Positions 1-8,249 of a DNA stretch of 10,293 nt are shown here, one piece after another (the stretch's first letter is position 1; each line of letters opens with the position of its first letter). The stretch spans positions 13,610 to 23,902 of the forward strand of contig WKLE02001177.1 in assembly GCA_014885115.2 (NCBI GenBank), written 5' to 3'. Under the pieces are notes generated by a model. It was not told the DNA's origin and searched no databases. It was given only the letters and a program-made list of their open reading frames with translations. This DNA comes from Asterionellopsis glacialis (lineage: Eukaryota > Bacillariophyta > Plagiogrammaphyceae > Rhaphoneidales > Asterionellopsidaceae). The position numbers and the translations under genes were made by a program.

Positions 1-638
1 GTAAGAACACAAAATACACTAAATAATTTGCTTCGTACTTCGGGTTCGCATTCTTGGCCGCAAGACGACACAGTCAGTAGAACCCTACCTACCAGGTACT
101 AGCATTGTCATGTGTGTACGAGTAGGACTCTAAAAGACGTACCTACGACCAAGTGAACGAAGGGCGGGGAGGTGCGAATTTGAAAGTGCATGCATCCGTC
201 CGTACCGGCAAGTCTCCCAGTTCACGATAATCAAGAACTGGCAGGCGGTCCCGGAGGGTGTTTTTTATCTGAGATATTTATGGCCGTTTCGAACCGTTTA
301 TTTATCGTAGATTCGACGCGGCGGTCGGTAGTGTCCAGTTGCAAGAAGGGATCCAGATTATCTTTCTCTCTCTCAATAAAAGGAAAACACACACACGACA
401 AAAACTGCACCAGGGGGAAAAACATGTTCAACACGAGATACCCTGCGAACGCACCTCACCGACCGCAACAAAGATAGATCATAAAAAGGTAAACCCTAAC
501 CGATACCGCCGTGGTCGGTACCCCGTTGACCAACAGATCCAAGAGAGGAATCGTAGTAGAAAGGAATTTCAAACACTGCAATTAGTATTTAAAAAAAGAG
601 ACAGCGAGGAAGTAACCGACGCGTTGAAACAGAAAGAA
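1..638. other. Upstream region of the SET gene; no recognisable gene
   Basis: This stretch is rich in CpG and has overlapping open frames on +, including one in frame with the SET gene from an ATG at 339. The peptide that frame would encode (residues before the Met at 639) is Lys/Arg/Gln-rich and looks like no domain. A signal-peptide-like start follows at 639/675, so I read 339-638 as 5' leader. No tRNA-like cloverleaf or repeat array was seen by eye. It probably holds the promoter and 5' UTR of the SET gene. Confidence 0.5.
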
Positions 639-2619
639 ATGTCGAAAAGTTCTTCTTCTTTCCCATCCTTTTTTATGGCATTTTCCTTAAAGTTAGTGCG
701 TACCTTCTTCTTTTTGTTTTGCATTGATGGTGTAGAACAAATTGATAAAGAAGGATTATCATCATTATTTGTATCAGCAAGAAAAGAATGTGGAGCATAC
801 CTTGCACAGTCAACAATTCCCAATGCTGGTTTGGGTTTGTTTGCCGGGAACAACTATACGGCTGGTGATGTGATGATACCAGGTGATCTTGCATTGCCTG
901 TTTATGAACTCAGGTGGCATAATGATGATGAAGATTTCATATTTATATGGGATGACTATGAATGGGGAAGTGATCTTGTCGAGTATGGAAGCCGTGAAGA
1001 AGTAGCAGATGCAGATGATATCACTTACGCTAGTTTTGGCATTGGTGCTGCCGTGAATTGTCATATGAATTTGTTGAATACAGACACGAGTTATCTTCAA
1101 AGTGACAATGCCGGTCTTCACCGGTCCAAGGATGCAGGAGCAGGTGCAATTTCATACGCACATAATCGAGAGACATTAGCTTCGACAGACGTTCCTGCGT
1201 ACGTATACCTACTTTGATGTTGGATAAAGTGACAAAACTCTCTTATTGATCGTCTCTTATTCTTCAATCTCAACTTTATTTGTTCGTTTCATTCTCACTT
1301 ATATCCCTCTCATCCCCTCTTGGAACAAAATTAGAGGAATGGAGCTTTTCCATACATACGGAGATGATTATTTCACATCCAGAACAAAAATATATGGTCT
1401 CATTCCCTTGAAGAGAGACTTTGTAATAGCTGACAGATTACTCAAAAGATTTGTTGCGTTGCAAGGAAAATTGCGAGCTCAATTGCATTCGTCTGAACTT
1501 ATAAGAGATCTTTATAAACTTATGGTTGATCCGGGAATGCAATCAAGAGCACTCAATGCCCTCCCGAGTCTCGACGAGCCAGAGAAGGTTGAAAAAGCCA
1601 TGAGGTATGGCGTGGGACGAGTAGAACGAGATAGAAGTATTCGTGACTTGGATTGGTTAGAGGAAAATGGTAAATGCGTGGATAACCTTCGTGAGGGGCT
1701 GTCAACTATTGAAGGAGCTGGCCGTGGGGCATTTGCCACACGGTCAATAACAAAGGGTCAAGTCGTAGCACCAGCACCACTGATCCATCTTGGCAAGGAC
1801 CGCTTACGCATGTATGACGCTTTACCGCCAAATTCTCATGGTAATTTGGTTCGTAATGAATCAGCACCATGTTCCTACCAACTTTTGATAAATTATTGCT
1901 TTGGTCATCGTCATTCAAAATTACTTCTTAGTCCGTACGGACCCTTGACAGGACTTATCAACCATTCGTCGAAGAAACCAAATGTGCGTATTGTATGGGC
2001 ATCTAATTCGACTTTTACACACCCTGAATGGAGAGACTTTGATTTACAGCAACTTCTAAAACAAAACCATGCTGGACTATCTTTTGACTACATTGCTATC
2101 CGTGACATCAAGGAAGGTGATGAAGTACTTATAGATTATGGAAAGGAGTGGGAAGAAGCTTGGAATGAACATGTCCGTACTTGGGTGCCATCCAAAGGTG
2201 CAGATCATTACATGGCAGCATACGAAATGAACAATGATTACGATTCAGTACTTTGGCCCAACGATCAACCACCCTACTACCCGGGCAATGTCTACATGAC
2301 ATGTGAACGTGCATATTTAGATATGTGGGGATATCAATCACATAACGATTGGGATACCTACCATTGTCGTATTTTGAAACATTACACTGATGTGAACAGC
2401 GAACATCTTTACGATGTTGAAATTATTGATATTGTTGACGACACTGAGGCCATGACAAGCACAATACATGTAAATGGAATTTTGTTTGGCGTACCACGTG
2501 GCATATTTTACTTTGAAGATTTACCCTACACTCGTGATCATCATATGCGTAATGCATTTCGACATGAAATGATGGTTCCAGATGATTTATTTCCTTCTAT
2601 ATGGTATGACAAAGAATAG
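639..2619 (+). CDS. Tandem SET-domain protein with probable N-terminal signal peptide (two exons)
   Basis: Exons are 639-1198 and 1335-2619, giving 614 residues. The joint restores an uninterrupted 'VPA|GMELFHTYGDDYF', with the Ala codon split GC|A. SET domains usually transfer methyl groups from S-adenosylmethionine to lysine. Residues 13-28 form a hydrophobic stretch after Lys-poor sequence, resembling a secretory signal. The start could equally be 675 (602 residues); the in-frame ATG at 339 is less likely. The first SET-like half (about 51-225) has GLGLFAG (64-70) and ELFHTYG (190-196), but NCHMN (140-144) where NHS is expected, so it is divergent. The second half (about 300-470) has GAGRGAF (314-320), INHSS (395-399) and EVLIDYG (450-456), the SAM-binding and catalytic core motifs. 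No Cys-rich post-SET region follows. A tail (487-614) ending in an 'AFRHEMMVPDDLFP' block resembles tails I recall in diatom SET proteins. Substrate and true location are unknown. The gene is convergent with the HECT gene. Confidence 0.85.
1199..1334 (+). other. Intron of the SET gene (136 bases)
   Basis: The donor is GC|GTACGTAT and the acceptor is AAATTAG|AGGAATGG. Without splicing, the first exon would read a few codons into a TGA at 1215-1217. Splicing joins frames 639-1198 and 1335-2619 exactly at a conserved SET motif, which strongly supports both boundaries. Confidence 0.88.
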
Positions 2620-3004
2620 AATAAAAATTCGTAAACTAGGAGTATCTGACAGATGAGTACCTCCTGCGAAATTTAACAACTTATGAAGAACAAAGTAAAA
2701 ACGCTACCGTTGTCATTGAAGGTTTTCATCGGAAGATGAATCAGAAAAAAGATTATAAAGACATCCGTCCCGAAGCCAGAATGAAATATAAGCACTTCGA
2801 TCAGACTAGTTTGTTCGATGATTAGCTTGTGTCGAGAAAAATAAGTGCACCACGATGTATGATTTTCCTTGTAAAAACATAGTAGCGATTTTTGTGTAGT
2901 ATGAATATTATGAGAGAATACATGAGAGCCTCTACAGCTCCGTGGCATAATGAGATGCAGTATATTGAGCCTCCTTCTCGAGTCCCTCTACAGAGAGATT
3001 TGTA
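2620..3004. other. Convergent intergenic spacer (3' ends of the SET and HECT genes)
   Basis: These 385 bases lie between the stop codon of the SET gene on + and that of the HECT gene on -. They presumably hold both 3' UTRs. An AATAAA hexamer sits at 2620-2625, directly after the SET stop, which is probably too close to be the main polyadenylation signal. The short open frame on - here (2673-2948) is Phe/His-rich, resembles no protein, and is taken as chance. Confidence 0.55.
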
Positions 3005-5190
3005 TCATTCCATGGTGAATTCACTTGAATTCGCCATCGATTCAAGTAGCGCCTCTTGTAATTTTTCTTTTGACTCGTACACTGGTAAATCAATCCTATT
3101 GAAACAGGTACTGTAAAATGTGGAGGGGGGGGGAGAAGGTGAGAGGTAAATTTACAAGAATTTCTAATACATAGCACGTTAAAAGGATATAAAGTGAAAG
3201 AAGTCTTACTGGGATATTGGGTGAACAGACATGTTAGTAGAAGTCAAAGTAAATTTCTGGATAGATCCATCGTTCCCTTGAAGGAATTCAAATCCGCGAC
3301 CTGGGACTCCAGAAGATCCTGTAGCAAAAAGCAGAAATCGACGTTTCTCTTTTTCATCAAAACTACGAATAATTTCCCAAAACCAGCGACATGTGGGATG
3401 GTCTTCTTTGATGTTTTTGTAGTCACCTTCATAGTTTGTATGTTGCATCTATATAGCAAATAATTTCGAGGTCATGAAAATCAATATGAGTGTATGACTG
3501 AGAGAACTCTTACCATGGAGAATAAGAATTGTGATTGACTTACCCAGTCTTCTAGATTTATAGATGTCGGACCAGATAGCAATAGAGCCAACTCGTGAAC
3601 ATCAAATACCACTAAAAGTTGTTCCGGAATAACTTCTGTAAATCCAATTAGCAATTCTTTCAGCTGGAGACGTATCCTGGTGAACACCCGATGTTTCAAA
3701 GACTCTTCTAAGTATTTCACAAGATTTTCATTGGTGAGTTCCACGTTAGTACCGTTAGGGATTAATTCTTCAGTGGTACTGGATCCGGCAGCACTTTGTG
3801 TTACGGTAAAATTGAGGTAAAGTGAACTAAGGTCGTCACCGTCTTGATCCAGTTGCATTAGTTGAGTGAGACTGTTATGATACGTACCATCAAGATATTG
3901 CAGATCTTCCAGCGACATTGGCCACCCAAGAAGGTGTTTCACCATGTAGGGACTGAATCGACCTGAAATAAGTTGACTGTCAAACAGAGCTTTCCCCAAA
4001 ATTTTACCAAAGAAACGAAAGAGCTCCAGGTGGTTGTCGACGAAAACTCCAGAGGCAGGACTGATTTCCATCTCTTCTGGGTTGTTTGGACTTGGTTGCC
4101 AAAGCCCCATATCAGGGTTGAATATGGCCTTTGATATGAGCTCAAATAACTCTCTTGATAAGCCTCCTGCATCCAACCCATCCTCTCCGATAAAATTTAC
4201 TTTCCAAATTTTCCTGAGGTCATATGAGGACAGGTTGTTGACCGCAGCGATACTGTCTTCAAGCACCATATTTCTTCGAATATTCATCTGAATGTGGCCA
4301 ATGCTCCATTCGACGCGAAGTTCTTTACATCGATTGCTAAACCAAAAACATTTTGATTTAAAATCTTGGCGATGAACTCGGAGTAGGTCAGAGTGAGAAA
4401 ACAATTTTCGCCCGGAATTGATTGTATAAGATGACTTCAGTGTTACTTGGTTCGCTGGATGGAAATCGAGCGTTTCTTTTGATTTGTGTAGAAATCTGAC
4501 AAATGAAATGGTGTCGCCTTCGGGTAGATCGCTTCGAGTCCACGAGAGCTTACCATCAGGTTCCACATTTCGCCGCCAATGATTGTCTCCGTAGATAATC
4601 TGAGGGGTACGTGTGATGTGCTTGCTCTGTGCAAATGGAGTTTTGGGCATCGTAAAACGAAGTTTCTGTCCTGGAGATACATGTACTCCATTTGGAACTT
4701 TCAATGTAATGCTCTCTCCGTTCACGTTAACCATAAATTCCTGGCCTGCTCCAACACCATATGGTACGATGACTTCATATCGGGGTTCGGATTCAGGGAG
4801 CATGATTCTAACAAGATCTCCTACATTTGTGTTTAAGGGGCATGTCACCATTAAGCTTTTTCCCTCAATAATTGCACGAAACTGCTGTCCAGGTTGAACT
4901 CCAGGTGGGACACGAATTGAAATATATTCCTGTCGATATCTAGCTCTTGGCGATGAGGGATTCACTGGAGGAGGTGGTGGTCGTCGTATTGTATCATTGG
5001 GAACCGATATCTGCAAACTTTGGCCAGAAACTGCTCCCTCGGGAACTACCACACGAACAAGGCGGCTACCACACATGACCCGGAACTCTTGACCAGGACC
5101 AACATTGTCAGGAATACGAACTCTGTAGTCTCGATGTCCTTCCACGCTCGTTTGTGTCGATGACTGATGGCTTGTTCTTCTGCGTGGCAT
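3005..5190 (-). CDS. HECT-type E3 ubiquitin-protein ligase (three exons)
   Basis: On -, exons are 5190-3544, 3448-3210 and 3110-3005, encoding 663 residues. HECT ligases take ubiquitin from an E2 onto a catalytic cysteine and pass it to substrate lysines. The N-terminus has three beta-rich repeats of the 'VP.GV.pGQ.F.V' type at about 21-65, 89-133 and 137-183. A proline run (71-75) separates the first two. A middle region (about 195-300) leads into the HECT domain (about 305-663). N-lobe landmarks are LRKIWKVNFIGEDGLDAGGL (325-344) and FRFFGKILGKALFD (391-404). The next exon supplies HPTCRWFWEIIRSF. The C-lobe supplies HTCFNRIDLP with catalytic Cys631. The protein ends in EFTME, so Phe sits at position -4, a residue known to be needed for substrate ubiquitination by HECT enzymes. 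The start at 5190 precedes the first repeat by about 20 residues. Substrate is unknown. The gene is transcribed away from the R-SNARE gene. Confidence 0.93.
3111..3209 (-). other. Second intron of the HECT gene (99 bases)
   Basis: On -, the donor is ATATCCCA|GTAAGACT and the acceptor is CATTTTACAG|TACCTG. The split codon CA|T supplies the His of the catalytic HTCFN motif. A pyrimidine tract (seen as nine G on + at 3125-3133) precedes the acceptor, as expected for a 3' splice site. Confidence 0.92.
3449..3543 (-). other. First intron of the HECT gene (95 bases)
   Basis: On -, the donor is GACTGG|GTAAGTCA and the acceptor is GCTATATAG|ATGCAACA, phase 0. It joins 'NLEDW' to 'MQHTNYEGDY', matching the usual HECT pattern of an E/DW followed by a T-x-Y-x-G-x-Y block. 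Without splicing, about 20 unrelated residues and a stop would follow. Confidence 0.92.
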
Positions 5191-5860
5191 TTTCGATTTT
5201 ACAGATTCTATAAATCTTGTTCTTGTTTTTAATAAAAAAACGTGAGGAATGAAAAGGAAGTTGCAGTTTTTTAGCGTTTACTTGTGTGTTGCCAATTATC
5301 TTGGAGCTTTTCCCAGACGTGCTTTGGAAGAGAGAACAAGAAACGCACAAGCATGACTGACAAAACGGTTTGCGTCATCATCAAAGTAATATTCGTTACA
5401 TACAGAATTTCACGTACCGCTACAGTTGACAACAGTATAGTAATAAGCAAGTAAGCATGTAAATGGAAAAGAACATGTCAATATTAGATAACAAGATATT
5501 CTGTTGAGATCCTTCAAATTTCAAAATTTACTCTGTCTTCATAAAAAATTATTATATACTACGTTATTTGGAATCTTCTAATTTTGTACCATAGTACTTA
5601 CTGAAAATTACTAAGTAAATTTCGGCCATAATTGATAGAGATCTTTGTCTTATGGTTTCAATTGATCAACGGCGACGGTACACGAACATTCGGTGGATCC
5701 AGTATCAGAAGGATTACAGTACAGGCAGTACAGTATGTTTACTGTTAGCTCGAGCGCAGTCATCAGATCACAGACAAGCACGAGTCAAATCTGCATTTTT
5801 GAAAAGGAACAACACCCCAGAGTGCAGCATGCAGAACTGATCAGCAAATTGCTGGTATGC
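5191..5860. promoter_or_regulatory. Divergent promoter region between HECT and R-SNARE genes
   Basis: This 670-base spacer separates two start codons pointing away from each other, so it must hold both promoters and 5' leaders. It is AT-rich in the middle (about 5360-5640). The R-SNARE side has several copies of ACAGTA/AGTACA-like words around 5712-5734. The frame of the R-SNARE is open from 5693, but the upstream residues do not resemble longin sequence. I cannot define a TATA box or start site with confidence. Confidence 0.5.
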
Positions 5861-6834
5861 ATGATGAGTAGTCTTGTCCCGTTTGTAGCTATCGCCTGTA
5901 ATGATAAATCCGGCTTCCATGTCAAATCATCGTTTTGTTGGGGAGAAGACGAAGAGGCGGCTAATGAGAATCTTGTGCGATACTTGAAATATTCAAAGTA
6001 CAAGTTGGAGTCCGTCACAGAGGTGAGCATAGAAAATACTGTTACATCCTGGTTTGCTTTTGAAGATTTAATATGACGCATGCCAATGCTGATTTGCGCG
6101 TGTGATGACGTATTTTTTCCATTTCACAGACGAATTATTACAGTTTGTACAAATCACAGCTTGGAACTTGGTATGTGAAAGGATACGACGGTCATGTTTA
6201 CATTGTAACGACAAATAACAGATATCCGCATGAAGTAGCTATCGAGTGCTTGGATGAGCTTTGTGAAACATTCAATTCGATTCAGCAAAATTGGTGTCCA
6301 TGGAAAAAAGATGCAACGCAAGTAAATGGCTGCTGTTCAATAATCGCAATGAAGTATGGTAGTATCGGGAAAGGAAGTGCTCGAGATGTTTTGATGACAG
6401 AAATTGATGATGATGTGCGGCTTCCATACTCCAAAAGTATCCGAGAGCTTCTTCAAAACGTTGAAGCACTAAAGACGGAAATGAATAAAAACATCCTGCA
6501 ATCCCACCTCAACTGCGAAAAGGCTGAAAAGATCAAAAAGAAAAGTGCAGAATGTCTAGAGCTAGCTAAGGTTTTCAAGAAACGGGCACGGAAACTTTCT
6601 TGGAAAACGTGGACCAAGAAAAACAAATTGATGTTGAAAGGATTTGCAGTGGCTGGGGCAATCACTGGCATAACAGGATTGGTGGCTGGTGTTACTGCGG
6701 GGGTTGTAGCTTCTGGAGCCAGTACTCATGCAATCGAAGTATCCGTCGGTGCCGTTGTATTCATTACCGGTTTCGTTGGAGCCAAGGCTGCCGCTGAGAG
6801 GTGGTTGTGGAGTCAGAAGTTTGTATTTCTTTAA
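5861..6834 (+). CDS. Longin-domain R-SNARE (VAMP7/synaptobrevin-like) with Asn at the zero layer (two exons)
   Basis: Exons are 5861-6022 and 6130-6834, giving 288 residues. R-SNAREs sit on vesicles and zipper with Q-SNAREs to drive membrane fusion. A longin fold (about 1-130) begins MMSSLVPFVAIACND and continues after the splice as TNYYSLYKSQLGTWYVKGYD. The SNARE motif is about 160-214. Aligned by hand to the heptad layers, V165, L168, M172, N175, A200, F203, A207 and L210 fill layers -5, -4, -3, -2, +5, +6, +7 and +8, matching synaptobrevin-type spacing. The zero-layer Arg is replaced by Asn182, and the flanking layers are Ser179 and Ala186. A basic stretch leads to two hydrophobic segments, a Gly/Ala-zipper-like one (about 225-250) and another (about 255-275), where family members normally have one anchor. 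The start was chosen because longin domains begin almost at the N-terminus; 5864 is equally possible. Which compartment it serves cannot be read from sequence. Confidence 0.85.
6023..6129 (+). other. Intron of the R-SNARE gene (107 bases)
   Basis: The donor is CACAGAG|GTGAGCAT and the acceptor is CCATTTCACAG|ACGAATTA, phase 0. It joins 'ESVTE' to 'TNYYS' inside the longin domain. A second AG (6141-6143) lies 14 bases downstream of this acceptor, but using it would shift the frame. Confidence 0.88.
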
Positions 6835-6993
6835 AACCGTAGTCAGTGCCCTAGAGTCATAGATAGTTTCGATATTGCCAAAATTACAATATATAGAAAG
6901 AATCGTAAAAGTTTATAGAGAAGTGTTACACATACGTACCCCTTGAAATAATTTCAATTGATGTCGGTCAGGTAAAAAAATCCAGGGTAGAAG
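6835..6993. other. 3' flank of the R-SNARE gene
   Basis: This is probably 3' UTR and terminator sequence. It still contains ordinary CpG dinucleotides, the last at 6965-6966. After that the CpG-depleted block begins. Confidence 0.45.
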
Positions 6994-7369
6994 TTATCTC
7001 TTGTGCATGTCATAGACATGCTTGATCACAGCATCACTTAGGTCTGCTTCCTTGTGGTATTCTCTGCTGTATTGATTGCACTGTGTCCCAGGTTCCAGGT
7101 CATACTGTAACAGAACTACTCCTGTACCAGGTTTACAGAGTGGTTGATGACAAAACCATAGCAACATGAGAACAAATTATTCTACTTGGGGATGTTGCTC
7201 CACTTTTATCACCCATCACCATATTTGGCAATCTTAGTAAGCTCTTCCACTTTTCACACAACCCTCCTACTAGGCCCACTATGAAAGCACCAATACTGTC
7301 AATCATTACTTTCAGATCAACAAAACCCAACTTTTGATCATCCATAGAAAGAATCCAAAACATCTTCAA
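6994..7369 (-). pseudogene. Coding-like remnant with a frame break; family unknown
   Basis: Reading on -, one frame runs from an ATG at 7369 to a TAA at 7133 (78 codons) and contains a protein-like stretch around DLKVMIDSIGAFIVGLVGG. A shifted frame then continues, open from about 7137 to a TAA at 6996-6994, with LQYDLEPGTQCNQYSREYHK. The two pieces have mixed, soluble-protein-like composition unlike the rest of the block, and a single frame change would join them. There are no introns with good splice sites at the break. I do not recognise a domain. It may be the C-terminal end of an element-encoded protein. Confidence 0.3.
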
Positions 7370-7809
7370 GTCTAATTATGATTCTTTGTACAAGTGTATC
7401 AAAATAGTTTTAATACTACCCTATACATAATGCTAAAGATGAAAATGATTATGCACCAACTGTTTTTCTGCCAACAACTAAGCTGGCAATCAATGACCCC
7501 CAAAATTTGATATCCTGCAAATTGTGTTGAATCTTGAAGAAGTTTTCCAACTTTCTCCCACTATATTATAATGATCAAGATACATTATTAAAATATTAAA
7601 GATTTTAGAAAGTGAACCCTTGAAGAGGAAGTCATACACCTGATCATGGTAAAGGGATCAAACAGTAGGATATTGGAAACCTAGTCTGCACATGTCACTG
7701 ATTTATTACCCAACTGTTAAAGAATAGGAAAACTAGTATAGACTCAAACAAAATTGTGAAACACCAGTGACAAGTCTTGTTCTGTGGACTAAATATGATC
7801 TGGTCGTGA
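7370..7809. other. No gene seen
   Basis: All frames are interrupted at short intervals. On - there is a weakly protein-like stretch near 7560-7440 (for example WEKVGKLLQDSTQFAGYQIL) upstream of the remnant at 6994-7369. It could be an earlier part of the same broken gene. There are no CpG until 7805. Confidence 0.35.
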
Positions 7810-8249
7810 GCAGAGAAATGCAACAAGTTGGTTGAAAAGGGGGCTATTCACTCCCATTACTTTGTTGGCACAAAAGAATGGTCCAGAAAACCATATTTAG
7901 TGACCCATGATACTACTGAAATGCTAGTCCTTGGAAGTTGGATTGGTGTGACTACGTCAACAAAGCATACTTGTTACATCAGTTACTAGCTGCAGATTTT
8001 TATAGAAACTCTGGTAAGAATTCAGATTTGGCAATTTTGGAAGAATTTCTGTAACAGAATATTCCTGTGCAAGAATATGAAGAGGGTATATTACATAAAT
8101 TACATCATCTAACATACTTTACATCTTCAATTCTGATGCCTGCAGTGATGACTCAAGTGAACACTTTCCTCTTACTGTTCTTACGTGCATTCTTGTGTAT
8201 AGTCCCCTATCCACCAGGCTTCAAACTCTTAATATACTATGTGAAGTAA
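7810..8249 (+). pseudogene. Coding-like remnant with frame break and internal stop; family unknown
   Basis: On +, one frame is open from 7810 to a TAG at 7987-7989 and reads protein-like from about KCNKLVEKGAIHSHYFVG. A second frame runs from about 7932 to a TAA at 8247-8249, starting WKLDWCDYVNKAYLLHQLL and interrupted only by a TAA at 8052-8054. The second half is increasingly hydrophobic and less convincing. It would be a frameshifted, nonsense-carrying relic if real. No domain is recognised, and chance open frames in AT-rich DNA are a real alternative. Confidence 0.22.

Noticed and set aside
321..466. Nine-base inverted repeat GCGGTCGGT (321-329) / ACCGACCGC (458-466)
   Set aside because: It is short and far apart in a CpG-rich region; a chance match is plausible.
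190..477. Open frame of 95 codons on + upstream of the SET gene
   Set aside because: It resembles no protein, overlaps another open frame, and lies in the probable promoter or leader.
2673..2948. Open frame of 91 codons on - just downstream of the HECT stop
   Set aside because: Its composition is random-looking, it has no domain, and it fits the 3' UTR.
2892..3116. Open frame of 74 codons on +
   Set aside because: It lies opposite the last HECT exon, whose - strand reading gives the catalytic HTCFNRIDLP motif; the + reading is a shadow.
3194..3463. Open frame of 89 codons on +
   Set aside because: It mirrors the second HECT exon (FWEIIRSFDEKEKRRFLLFA on -), so it is not a separate gene.
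5652..5860. Extra N-terminal sequence or upstream exon of the R-SNARE (open from 5693)
   Set aside because: Longin domains start at the N-terminus, and the upstream residues are unlike any longin or targeting sequence.
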